DNA from: an uncultured bacterium
Lineage (GTDB): Bacteria > Atribacterota > Atribacteria > Atribacterales > Caldatribacteriaceae
Reading direction: 5' to 3'
DNA: 64,000 bases
Assembly (NCBI GenBank): GCA_937139415.1
Contig: CAKZPS010000019.1
Coordinates: 1 to 64,000, forward strand
Of this stretch, positions 45,470 to 53,881 are shown one piece after another (the first letter of the stretch is position 1; the number at the start of each line of letters is the position of its first letter). A program made the translations under genes and the position numbers. The notes beneath the pieces were generated by a model that was given only the letters and a program-made list of their open reading frames with translations, was not told where the DNA came from and made no database searches.

Positions 45470-46467
45470 TCCTGCATCGCATCGGACTGGTAGTCAATCC
45501 CTTAGCAGGCAAGGATATCCGAAGACTCGTTGCGTATGGCTCGGTGTTTGGAAACCGAGAAAAAATCCATTACACTATTCGTATGCTCGTGGGTTTGGAA
45601 AGTGTGGTCAGGGAACCTACCGAAGTCATTTATATGCCTGACCCGTACGATCTTTTGGGGACGGTCAAGGACGAGGTTGGCTCACTTTTCACCCACCTTT
45701 CTCTTCGGCAAGCACCGATCACCGTTTTGGGAGAAGCGAGCGATACGCTTCGTTTCACCGCTTGGGCGGTGGAAGAGGGGGTAGAGGCATTATTGGTATT
45801 GGGGGGAGACGGGACCAATCGTTTAGTGGCCAAAGAAAGTCAAGCCGTTCCCCTCTTTCCCGTTTCTGGGGGGACCAACAACGTTTTCGCCGATTCGGTG
45901 GAGCCGACTATTGCTGGTATGGCTTTGGGATTTTTTTTGAACGGCGAAGTTCCTCAAGAAGAAGTGGTGGAGCAGAGTAAAATTTTGCGCTGTGTGCAAG
46001 GACAGAGAGAAGTGGATATTGCTTTGGTGGATGTCGTTTTGGTTACGACGAAAACCTTGGGCACCAAAGCCGTTTGGGAGCCGGAGACGGTACGGGCAGT
46101 GGTGGTCACTCAAGGGAGTCCTTGGGCTATCGGCCTGAGCGCTTTAGTAGGGAGAATTGCCCACATCACTCCTTCTAATCCATTTGGTGCCTATGTAGAA
46201 TTGGGAGAGCCGGGGGTCAAGGTGAAGGTTCCTTTGGCTCCTGGTCTTGTCACGGTAATGCCAGTCAAAAAGTTTACCTTGCTTAGTGTAGGTCAGGAAG
46301 CAGTCCTCGATGGACAAGAGGGAATTCTGGCTTTGGATGGGGAACGAGAGGTATCGGTGCGGCAGGGGGAAGCGTGGCGGATTCGATTAGAAAATACCGG
46401 TCCTCTGCGGGTTGACATAAGAAAAGTGATGAGCTTGGCACAGGAAAGGGGTGTCTATGATGGCTAA
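45469..46467 (+). CDS. AcoX-like protein (NAD kinase/diacylglycerol kinase fold)
   Basis: The product (about 332 residues) resembles the ATP-NAD kinase-like AcoX proteins found in acetoin dehydrogenase clusters. It has VVNPLAGKDIRR near the start, VLGGDGTNRLVA and VSGGTNNVF. AcoX has no firmly established function. The frame has no ATG, GTG or TTG between the SDR stop and the conserved start. AGGAGG at 45456-45461 is followed 7 bases later by ATC (45469), overlapping the SDR stop as TAATC; CTG 45472 is the other candidate. A start at ATG 45361 would overlap the SDR gene by 109 bases. Confidence 0.8.
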   Translation: MLHRIGLVVNPLAGKDIRRLVAYGSVFGNREKIHYTIRMLVGLESVVREPTEVIYMPDPYDLLGTVKDEVGSLFTHLSLRQAPITVLGEASDTLRFTAWAVEEGVEALLVLGGDGTNRLVAKESQAVPLFPVSGGTNNVFADSVEPTIAGMALGFFLNGEVPQEEVVEQSKILRCVQGQREVDIALVDVVLVTTKTLGTKAVWEPETVRAVVVTQGSPWAIGLSALVGRIAHITPSNPFGAYVELGEPGVKVKVPLAPGLVTVMPVKKFTLLSVGQEAVLDGQEGILALDGEREVSVRQGEAWRIRLENTGPLRVDIRKVMSLAQERGVYDG

Positions 46468-47707
46468 GAAGGTCATTATGCCCAAACTTGGCTTAACCAT
46501 GGAAGAAGGAGTGATCAACCGATGGTTGGTAAAAGAGGGGGAGCGGGTAGAAAAAGGGGATGTACTCTTTGAAGTGGCCACCGACAAGGTGAATATGGAA
46601 GTTGAATCACCCGCCTCAGGAGTAGTTTTGAAAATCTTGTACCCTGCAGGGGCTACGGTTCCCATCACCGAGACGGTTGCCTATATCGGTGAAGCTGGGG
46701 AAACTGTTACCGAAGAGGAAAAGAAAGGAACACCTGAAGTCCAGGAAGTGAGGAAAGAGGAAAGAATAGAGGAAAAGCAAGTGGCTCAACTGGTAGGGGA
46801 AGGAAAAGAAGAGCGCATCAAGGCCTCACCCTTAGCCCGCCGTTTGGCTCAAGAGTACGGTATTGATCTTGCTACCCTCCGGGGAACTGGTCCGCAAGGT
46901 CGGATTGTCAAAGAGGATGTGGAGCGAGAGCGACTCAGATTAGAAGAAGCGAAAGCGAGGGAGGAAGAGAAGGTTGAAAAGGTTCCCGAGAGAGAAAGAG
47001 TCTCTGCTACTGCTGGTGAAACGCGACGAGTGCCCCTTTCTCGCATGCGTAAAATCATTGCTGAGCGGCTTACGGAGAGCTTCCAAACCAAGCCCCACTT
47101 TTTCCTCCGTCAAGAGGTGGTGGCTGAAGAGTTAGTGCGAATGCGCGAGCGATTGCTCCCCATCATCGAACAACAAGTGCATGCCCGTCTCTCCTACACC
47201 GACCTCTTGGTGAAAATAGTGGCCAAGGCATTAGAAAAATACCCACTCCTCAATGCTTCTCTCCTGGGCGAAGAAATTGTCTTTCATACGGACGTGAATA
47301 TCGGTGTAGCCGTGGCTTTAGAAGAGGGATTGATTGTCCCAGTGATTAAAAGAGTGCAAGAAAAGGGTTTAGCCCAGATTGTCTCCGAGTTACGTGATCT
47401 CACCGAAAAGGCTAAGACCGGAAAATTGTCACCGGAAGAGGTTTCTGGAGGTACCTTTACCATCTCCAATTTAGGCATGTTCGGCACCGATTCGTTTACC
47501 GCGATTATCAATCCTCCGGAATCGGCGATTTTAGCCTGTGGGGCTCTGCGTAAAAAACCTTGGGTACGTGACGATGCCGTTATCGCTCTGTATAGTATCG
47601 ATCTCACTCTGTCCTGCGACCATCGACTGATCGATGGTGCCCTGGCAGCTCAATTCATGCAGTACTTCAAAACCCTTCTTGAGGAACCATTTGCCCTCAT
47701 TCTATAA
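46457..47707 (+). CDS. Dihydrolipoamide acyltransferase (E2) of a 2-oxoacid/acetoin dehydrogenase
   Basis: E2 carries acyl groups on lipoyl-lysine and transfers them to CoA. The 416-residue protein has one lipoyl domain (about 4-78, DKV lysine in FEVATDKVNMEV), a Glu/Lys-rich linker, a peripheral subunit-binding domain (about 118-155, SPLARRLAQEYGIDLATLRG), and a catalytic domain (about 190-416). The last contains FTISNLGMFG and the active-site CDHRLIDGA. It pairs with the fused E1 at 36390. ATG 46457 is followed by a second ATG at 46460, behind GGAAAGGGG. Confidence 0.93.
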   Translation: MMAKKVIMPKLGLTMEEGVINRWLVKEGERVEKGDVLFEVATDKVNMEVESPASGVVLKILYPAGATVPITETVAYIGEAGETVTEEEKKGTPEVQEVRKEERIEEKQVAQLVGEGKEERIKASPLARRLAQEYGIDLATLRGTGPQGRIVKEDVERERLRLEEAKAREEEKVEKVPERERVSATAGETRRVPLSRMRKIIAERLTESFQTKPHFFLRQEVVAEELVRMRERLLPIIEQQVHARLSYTDLLVKIVAKALEKYPLLNASLLGEEIVFHTDVNIGVAVALEEGLIVPVIKRVQEKGLAQIVSELRDLTEKAKTGKLSPEEVSGGTFTISNLGMFGTDSFTAIINPPESAILACGALRKKPWVRDDAVIALYSIDLTLSCDHRLIDGALAAQFMQYFKTLLEEPFALIL

Positions 47708-47732
47708 GAAGAGAGACAAAGGAGGGAGGATC

Positions 47733-49253
47733 ATGGAGTATTTTTTGGGTATTGATGTAGGAACCACCGGATGTAAGATCGTCTTAGTTGATGAGAACGG
47801 GAAGCTCATTGGTCGAGCGGTAGAGGAATATCCTCTCTACACGCCCCGTCCCAATTGGGCCGAGCAGAACCCTCTCGATTGGTGGCAGGGGACCTTGAAG
47901 GCGATGGAAAAAGTGTTGCGTTCTTCGGAGATTGATCCTCAGAAAATTGCGGGCATTGGACTTACCGGTCAAATGCATGGCTCGGTGTTCTTGGACGCGC
48001 ATTATGAGGTGCTTCGTCCGGCGATTCTGTGGTGCGATCAGCGTACTGCCTTAGAGTGTGAGGAGATTACCCGAATCGTCGGTGAAGAGAGAATCATGGC
48101 GATTAACTGTAATCCGGTTTTAGCCGGCTTTACTGCGCCAAAAATTCAGTGGGTCAAGAATAACGAACCTGAGATCTACCAAAAGATTGCCAAGGTTTTA
48201 CTTCCCAAAGATTACATTCGTTTCTGTCTCATTGGAGAATTCGCCACCGATGTTTCCGATGCCTCAGGAACTTCTCTCTTTGACGTTCCTCGTCGGAAGT
48301 GGTCAGAAGAGATTATCTCTGCTTTGGGATATTCCCTTTCCTGGTTTGCGCCCTCCTTTGAGTCGCCTGAAGTTACCGGATACGTGCGACCAGAAATTGG
48401 CAAAAAATTCGGTTTCCGGGAAAAAGTGGTGGTGGTTGCCGGAGGAGGAGACAACGCTGCGGGGGCGATTGGTACGGGAATCGTCAAACCCGGGTTGGTT
48501 TCGGCAAGTTTGGGGACTTCGGGGGTAGTTTTCGCCTTTAGTGAAGAAGTGAAAGTCGATGAGCGGGGGAGAGTACATACTTTTTGTCACGCCGTACCGG
48601 GAAAGTGGCATGTGATGGGAGTCATGCTCTCTGCAGGGGGGTCGCTCCGGTGGTTTCGCGATGCCTTAGGGAGTGAAGAGAAAGAGGTTGCCATGCTCCT
48701 CGGGAAAGACCCCTATGAACTGCTCTCCCAAGAAGCAGAGAAGGCTCTCCCGGGAGCGGAAGGACTCATTTTCCTCCCCTACCTTACCGGGGAGAGAACT
48801 CCTCATGCCGATCCTTACGCGCGAGGAGTGTTCTTTGGGTTAACGCTGAAACACCGCAAGAACGAGATGGTACGGGCTGTCTTAGAAGGAGTCACCCTCG
48901 GTATGCGTGATTCCTTTGAGATTATCCGGGGAATGGAGATACCGATTGAAGAAGTCCGTGCCATTGGTGGAGGCGCTCGCAGTGGTCTATGGCGCAAAAT
49001 CCAAGCCGCCGTATATCAAGTGCCGCTCTCACTCCTCCTTGTTGACGAGGGCCCAGCTTTTGGTGCAGCACTCCTTGCCGGAGTGGGCAACAAAGCCTTT
49101 TCCTCGGTTGAAGATGCCTGTCGGCAGGCTGTGAAAGTGACCGAAACGGTTATGCCTGACGGGGAACTCGTCAAAGAGTATGAACGCCTATACCAAATAT
49201 ATCGCGATCTCTATCCGGTATTACGACCTTTTTACCGTCGGGTTGCCCGGTGA
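47733..49253 (+). CDS. xylB: Xylulokinase-type FGGY kinase
   Basis: This 506-residue kinase has YFLGIDVGTTGCKIVLVDE, the xylulokinase hallmark GLTGQMHGSV (about residue 77), RPAILWCDQRT, AGGGDNAAGAIG, LTGERTPHADP and GGGARSGLWRK. D-xylulose is the best guess; related ketoses are possible. It is divergent from the two other FGGY paralogs. ATG 47733 follows AAAGGAGGGAGGATC. The frame starting at 47634 is within the E2 gene. Fructokinase starts 9 bases downstream. Confidence 0.9.
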   Translation: MEYFLGIDVGTTGCKIVLVDENGKLIGRAVEEYPLYTPRPNWAEQNPLDWWQGTLKAMEKVLRSSEIDPQKIAGIGLTGQMHGSVFLDAHYEVLRPAILWCDQRTALECEEITRIVGEERIMAINCNPVLAGFTAPKIQWVKNNEPEIYQKIAKVLLPKDYIRFCLIGEFATDVSDASGTSLFDVPRRKWSEEIISALGYSLSWFAPSFESPEVTGYVRPEIGKKFGFREKVVVVAGGGDNAAGAIGTGIVKPGLVSASLGTSGVVFAFSEEVKVDERGRVHTFCHAVPGKWHVMGVMLSAGGSLRWFRDALGSEEKEVAMLLGKDPYELLSQEAEKALPGAEGLIFLPYLTGERTPHADPYARGVFFGLTLKHRKNEMVRAVLEGVTLGMRDSFEIIRGMEIPIEEVRAIGGGARSGLWRKIQAAVYQVPLSLLLVDEGPAFGAALLAGVGNKAFSSVEDACRQAVKVTETVMPDGELVKEYERLYQIYRDLYPVLRPFYRRVAR

Positions 49254-49262
49254 GCTGAGGTG

Positions 49263-50252
49263 ATGGATGTGGAGAAGCGGGCGATTTGTTTGGGAGAATT
49301 GCTCATCGATTTCGTTTCCACGATGAGTGGAGTGACCCTCAAAGAGGCTCCCGGATTTGAAAAGGCTCCAGGGGGGGCTCCGGCCAATGTGGCCGTGGGC
49401 TTAGCGAAATTGGGTATTGAGACTTATTTTATCGGTAAGGTGGGCAAGGACGCCTTCGGTGATTTTTTGCGCGAAACCCTGATGAGAAACGGGGTACGGG
49501 TGTCTTTCCTCACCGCTACTGAAAAGGCCAAAACTACCCTGGCTTTTGTTTCTCTCACCAAAGAGGGAGAGCGGGATTTCGTCTTCTATCGCGATCCCGG
49601 CGCTGATATGCTCCTTGACCAAGGGGACATTGATGAAGAAATTTTCCGTTCCAGTGGAGTCTTCCATTGTGGTTCCATCACTATGACCCACGAGCCTGCC
49701 TGTAGTGCTACCTTGCGTGCCCTTTCCTTGGCCGAAAAACATGGCTGCCTCATTTCTTTTGATCCGAACCTGCGCCCCGCCTTATGGAAAAATCTGGAAG
49801 AAGCTCGCTCGCGCATGCTCGACACCGCCGATCGGGCTCATATTCTCAAGGTTAACGAAGAAGAAGCTATGTTTTTGGCCGATACCACCCTGGTCAACCA
49901 AGCCTTAGAATTCTTGGAAAGACGTTTTACCCGTGCTCTCATTACCGTAACCTTAGGAAAGAGAGGATGTCTCATTCTTACCCATAGGAAGCGAATCGAG
50001 ATACCCGGCTTTACGGTGCCGGTAGTCGATACCACCGGTGCGGGGGATGGCTTTGTGGCCGGTTTACTGAGTTCCCTGTATATGTTCTGGAAAGACTTGC
50101 GTGATGGTCGGAGCGTTCCACAGGATGCCCTCTACTATGCGGCGTTGCGTGCTAATGCCGTAGGTGCATTGACGACCACTAAGAAAGGAGCGATTCCTGC
50201 TTTACCTACTCAGGAAGAAGTAGAAATTTTTATGGAGGAGAATCCTCATTGA
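49263..50252 (+). CDS. PfkB family kinase, fructokinase-like
   Basis: The 329-residue ribokinase-fold protein begins AICLGELLIDFV, has the sugar-binding GGAPANVAVGLAKLG, DPNLRPALWKNLEEA and the ATP/catalytic motif DTTGAGDGFVAGLL. The GELLIDFV and DPNLRP features are typical of fructokinases (ScrK group), which make fructose-6-phosphate. Start choice between GTG 49260, ATG 49263 and GTG 49269 is open; all follow CTGAGGTG closely. It overlaps the next kinase by 4 bases. Confidence 0.88.
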   Translation: MDVEKRAICLGELLIDFVSTMSGVTLKEAPGFEKAPGGAPANVAVGLAKLGIETYFIGKVGKDAFGDFLRETLMRNGVRVSFLTATEKAKTTLAFVSLTKEGERDFVFYRDPGADMLLDQGDIDEEIFRSSGVFHCGSITMTHEPACSATLRALSLAEKHGCLISFDPNLRPALWKNLEEARSRMLDTADRAHILKVNEEEAMFLADTTLVNQALEFLERRFTRALITVTLGKRGCLILTHRKRIEIPGFTVPVVDTTGAGDGFVAGLLSSLYMFWKDLRDGRSVPQDALYYAALRANAVGALTTTKKGAIPALPTQEEVEIFMEENPH

Positions 50253-51190
50253 TTTACGTGGTCTGTCCGAACCCTGCTCTCGATCGTATGTTGATTCTCG
50301 GAGAGATGGAGCTTGATGGAGTGAATCGAGTAGAACGAGTGCAGGAAGTTGTGGCGGGCAAGGGGATCAATGTGGTTCGAGCCATGAGGAGTATCGGAGG
50401 TGAGGCACTCCTCCTCCTCTTTTTGGGAGGGATGACGGGAGAGAAAATTGGAAGAGGTCTTGCGCAAGAGGCATTCACCTTCCGCGCCTGGGCTGCGGAG
50501 GGAGAGACGAGGATCACCACCATCATCCACGAGGAAGGAAAGAAGAGGCACACGGTATTGAATGAGCCTGGTCCTCTCGTCACGATGGTAGAGGAAATAG
50601 GATTGCGGAGGTTTTTAGAAGAGCACCTCGTTCCAGGTGATTATTTGGTCCTCTCCGGGTCGTTACCTCCCGGTCTTCGAGTGGATTTCTATGCTCAACT
50701 CGTTCTCCTGGCGCGGCACAAAGGGGTAAGGAGCATCGTCGACTCTTCCGGGGAATTTCTCCGTCAGGCTTTAAATTTTTCTCCTTTTATGGTAAAACCT
50801 AATGTAAAAGAAGCGGAAGAAGTTTTAGCGTTTCCCATCTCCTCTTGGGAGGATAAGCGGAGGGCGGTTTACGCCTTTCTCCATAAGGGTGTTGAACTCG
50901 TCGTACTTTCTGATGGTGCGCGAGGTCTTCTCGTAGGATGTGGAGGAAAGCTATGGAGAGTAACCGCGGAGAGCGAGGTGGCGGGACACTATTTCATTGG
51001 TTCGGGAGACACCTTAGTTGGGGTATTGGTGCAAACATTAGCATGGGGTAAAAGCGTGGAAGAAGCAATCGTTTTCGCCACAGCTTGTGGTTTAGCCAAT
51101 ACTTTGTGTCCTGGGGCGGGAATCTTTGAACTCGAGAAGGCACGAGAGCTACAGAAAGTAATCCGTAAAGAAGCGCTATTTTCGGAGTGA
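50249..51190 (+). CDS. 1-phosphofructokinase/tagatose-6-phosphate kinase family protein
   Basis: This 313-residue PfkB-superfamily kinase is of the FruK/LacC group: YVVCPNPALDRML, AGKGINVVRAMRSIGG, LSGSLPPGLR, and KPNVKEAEEV. The catalytic GAGD is here GSGDT (about residue 251), as found in many FruK proteins. It would convert fructose-1-phosphate or tagatose-6-phosphate to a bisphosphate, which fba could split. The start is TTG 50249, 8 bases after GGAGGAG. It ends the sugar operon. Confidence 0.9.
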   Translation: MIYVVCPNPALDRMLILGEMELDGVNRVERVQEVVAGKGINVVRAMRSIGGEALLLLFLGGMTGEKIGRGLAQEAFTFRAWAAEGETRITTIIHEEGKKRHTVLNEPGPLVTMVEEIGLRRFLEEHLVPGDYLVLSGSLPPGLRVDFYAQLVLLARHKGVRSIVDSSGEFLRQALNFSPFMVKPNVKEAEEVLAFPISSWEDKRRAVYAFLHKGVELVVLSDGARGLLVGCGGKLWRVTAESEVAGHYFIGSGDTLVGVLVQTLAWGKSVEEAIVFATACGLANTLCPGAGIFELEKARELQKVIRKEALFSE

Positions 51191-51205
51191 AAGGGGGCGA
51201 ATACC

Positions 51206-51742
51206 ATGGAAATAGTAGTCCGAGGAAGGAACGTGGAAATTACCACCTCAATTCAAGATTATGTGACTAAAAAGTTATCTAAATTAGAGCGTTTTTTCCA
51301 TCGCTTGTTGGATGCCACGGTGAATTTTCGCTTGGAAAGAGGACGGGTGAAGGTGGAAGTCACTCTATCAGCCAGTGGGGTGATTATTCGGGGAGAGGGA
51401 ATTGGTTCAGAGTGGCGCTCTGCTTTTGATGAAGTGATGGACAAATTGGAGAGGCAAGTCAAGAAATACAAGGAGAAATTAGAGCGACGAGGGGTGCTGA
51501 AAAAAGAAGGGTTAGTAGTTGGAGAGATGGTAGAAGAAGTCAAAGGCTCTGAGGTCGTACTCGATAAAATTGTACGGGTCAAAGAATTTGTCCTTCGTCC
51601 GATGAGCGTGGAAGATGCCATATTGCAAATGGAACTTTTAGGTCATAGTTTTTTCGTGTTTAAAGATATCGACCGCGATAAAGTACAGGTAGTCTACCGG
51701 AGAGGAGAAGGAGATTACGGTCTCATCGATCCCATCTATTAG
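51206..51742 (+). CDS. hpf: Ribosome hibernation-promoting factor, long form
   Basis: HPF long form dimerises 70S ribosomes into inactive 100S particles during starvation. The 178-residue protein has an N-terminal S30AE domain (about 1-100: VRGRNVEITTSIQDYVTKKLSKLE) and a C-terminal dimerisation domain (about 120-178: FVLRPMSVEDAILQMELLGHSFFVFKDI). ATG 51206 follows AAAGGGGGCGA. Confidence 0.93.
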   Translation: MEIVVRGRNVEITTSIQDYVTKKLSKLERFFHRLLDATVNFRLERGRVKVEVTLSASGVIIRGEGIGSEWRSAFDEVMDKLERQVKKYKEKLERRGVLKKEGLVVGEMVEEVKGSEVVLDKIVRVKEFVLRPMSVEDAILQMELLGHSFFVFKDIDRDKVQVVYRRGEGDYGLIDPIY

Positions 51743-51753
51743 GAGGGAAGGGC

Positions 51754-52419
51754 ATGTCTCCTCCTTTTGATCTTGGAGCGATTGAAAAGGCCATCGAGTG
51801 CATTGAGGGAGTGTTGCAGGCCAAAGTAGTGGGAAGTGATACTATTGAGGAAATTCACGTTCTCTCCCGGCCGTCGAAGCCGCCCAAACTTTTAGTTCGG
51901 GATATTGAAACTCTGCTCCAGGCGAAATTCAACTTAGGCATCGATCACAAAAAGGTGAGCGTAGTCACTTTCGACGTTGGAGAAGAAGAGGAACGTTTTC
52001 TGGTGCGTCCGGTGTTGTGGAGTATCAACTGGCGGAAGAGCATGGACACAGTGCAAGTGGAAGTAGAAGTGAAGTTGCGGGATAAAATATGCCGGGGAAA
52101 TGGGAGCGACAGTACTCTGCGGACCAAAAATTACAACTTTCTCATCGCCTGTGCGACCATGGAGTGCATCAATCAGATGTTAGGAGGGCCGACCTTTGCG
52201 GTGAATAGCGTTTCCCTCCACCGCCTGCAAGAAGCGGAGGTTGTCTTGGTATTCGTAGAATATCGGGGAATGAAAAGAGGAGGAGAGATGCTGGTTGGTT
52301 CTGCCTTGGTGCGGGATGATGCCTATGAGGCAGTAGCTCGGGCGACGCTCGATGCCGTGAATCGCAAACTGACCTTTTACAAGGAATACGTAGAGGGAGA
52401 ACAGGGTGGGTCAAGGTAA
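51754..52419 (+). CDS. Conserved-looking protein of unknown function
   Basis: The 221-residue protein is soluble. It shows an N-terminal segment VLQAKVVGSDTIEEIHVLS that resembles an ACT-like or regulatory alpha/beta unit, and a later segment with DDAYEAVARATLDAVNRKL. I do not recognise a family. It lies 11 bases after hpf and is likely co-transcribed. ATG 51754 follows TTAGGAGGGAAGG. Confidence 0.6.
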   Translation: MSPPFDLGAIEKAIECIEGVLQAKVVGSDTIEEIHVLSRPSKPPKLLVRDIETLLQAKFNLGIDHKKVSVVTFDVGEEEERFLVRPVLWSINWRKSMDTVQVEVEVKLRDKICRGNGSDSTLRTKNYNFLIACATMECINQMLGGPTFAVNSVSLHRLQEAEVVLVFVEYRGMKRGGEMLVGSALVRDDAYEAVARATLDAVNRKLTFYKEYVEGEQGGSR

Positions 52420-52502
52420 AGAGTTCCAATCGAAGCGGAGCGGTGTTCCATCTCCACAGAGCGGAAGGGGATGAGAAAAGAAAAGAAGGAGGGTATGCGG
52501 AA

Positions 52503-52583
52503 ATGGCGAAGGTCATGAGTATCCTTCTTGGTCTTCTGGCTATTGTGTTAGCCAGCGGCGCCGGTTTCACTTGGAGGCCTTAA
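52503..52583 (+). CDS. Small hydrophobic peptide, 26 residues
   Basis: ATG 52503 is followed by 26 codons to TAA 52581-52583. The peptide starts MAKVMSILLGLLAIVLASG, a single membrane-spanning helix, and ends in a short polar tail. AAGGAGGGT lies 9 bases before the ATG. An in-frame GTG at 52443 would extend it to 46 residues with a basic N-terminus. It sits in the 202-base gap before the HD-GYP gene. A role as a small membrane regulator or leader peptide is possible but unproven. Confidence 0.45.
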   Translation: MAKVMSILLGLLAIVLASGAGFTWRP

Positions 52584-52621
52584 TAGGCTAATACCTTGGC
52601 CTACCCTGTTTTGGTGTAGGA

Positions 52622-53881
52622 ATGAAGAAAAAGGTGTCGAGTAGGAGCTTCCATGTCTATCTCGCAAGTGTCATCGCGGTGGGGGTAGCGATTTTTATAT
52701 ATTCATTGTGGCGGGTTCATTTTCCTTCACAGGGATTTATTTTGTTGACTTTTTCAGTACTGACTTTCATCGCTGAGCTGGTTCCGGTGTATCTTCCGGA
52801 TAAGGCTGCGGTATCGGTGAGTTTCGCCTTGGTGTATGCAAGTATCCTCCTGACCTCTCCTTTTGTAGCAGCCGTCGTAGCATTTGGTGCGATAACCTGT
52901 GCAACTTTGCAGGGGAAATGGCATGGAAGTCTCTTCAATGGCGCTCAATTTGCCATTTCTGCTTTTCTCTCGGGAATGGTTTTCAAGCTTCTCGGAGGGT
53001 ATACCTACGAGTTTATGTGGCATGATTACCATTTCTACGTGGCGATTGTGGGGTCTATTCTGGCGTTTTTCTTTTCCAATGCCTCTTTAGTAATGGGAGT
53101 GGTAGCTTTACAGAAGCGTATTCCCTTCCGATCCTTGTGGAGGAAGGACGTGAACGGTATTTTCATCCAGTATTTTGCCCTCTTTCCTCTATCGCTCTTA
53201 CTCTATTTTGTATACATTCAAGTTGGGTTTGTAGGAATGGTGCTCTTCTTTTTTCCTCTCATGGTAGCCCGTTACTCTTTTAAACTCTTCGCGGATACCA
53301 AAAAGATGCACATGGAACTTTTGCGAGCTCTCACTTCGGCGGTAGATGCCAAAGACCCTTATACTCAAGGTCATTCGGCGCGGGTTGCCTGGCTTGCGAC
53401 CGCCCTGGCCGAAAAAATCCGTCTGTCCGAGAAGCAAAGGGAAATTCTTGAATACGCAGCCATCCTCCACGATGTGGGAAAAATCGGAGTTGCCGATGCA
53501 ATTTTAGGGAAAAACGGTCGCTTGACGGAAGAAGAGTATCGGCTCATTCAGAATCACCCGGTTATCGGGCATCGCATTGTAGAGGGTATTGATTTTTTAG
53601 AGCGAGTTGCGGACATCATTTTGGCGCATCACGAACGATGTGATGGTCGGGGTTATCCCCACGGGAAGGAGGGTGAGCAAATCCCCTTAGAAGCCAAAAT
53701 TGTGGCGGTTGCCGATGTGTTTGATGCCCTTACTTCGGCACGACCGTACCGTCCGGCGTATACCGTCGAAGAGGCCTTGATGATTATGGAAAACGAAGAG
53801 AAGGGTCATTTCGATCCTCAAATTTTTGCTCTGCTCAAAGAAATCATCGCCGAAAAAGGATGGGAACCAAATGTTGGTTGA
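52622..53881 (+). CDS. Membrane-bound HD-GYP domain protein
   Basis: This 419-residue protein has an N-terminal membrane region of about six helices (residues 10-225), then a C-terminal HD-GYP domain (about 240-400). The domain has the canonical set HSARVAWLA, ILHDVGKIGVADAIL, HHERCDGRGYP and ADVFDALTSARPYR, so c-di-GMP hydrolysis is likely. The membrane part may sense a signal. ATG 52622 follows GGTGTAGGA. Its end overlaps the DUF5317-like gene by 11 bases. Confidence 0.9.
   Translation: MKKKVSSRSFHVYLASVIAVGVAIFIYSLWRVHFPSQGFILLTFSVLTFIAELVPVYLPDKAAVSVSFALVYASILLTSPFVAAVVAFGAITCATLQGKWHGSLFNGAQFAISAFLSGMVFKLLGGYTYEFMWHDYHFYVAIVGSILAFFFSNASLVMGVVALQKRIPFRSLWRKDVNGIFIQYFALFPLSLLLYFVYIQVGFVGMVLFFFPLMVARYSFKLFADTKKMHMELLRALTSAVDAKDPYTQGHSARVAWLATALAEKIRLSEKQREILEYAAILHDVGKIGVADAILGKNGRLTEEEYRLIQNHPVIGHRIVEGIDFLERVADIILAHHERCDGRGYPHGKEGEQIPLEAKIVAVADVFDALTSARPYRPAYTVEEALMIMENEEKGHFDPQIFALLKEIIAEKGWEPNVG

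Noticed and set aside
34237-51190. A phosphotransferase system or ABC transporter for the sugar operon
   Set aside because: No PTS or ABC component was found; the only transporter in the operon is the MFS protein at 38425.
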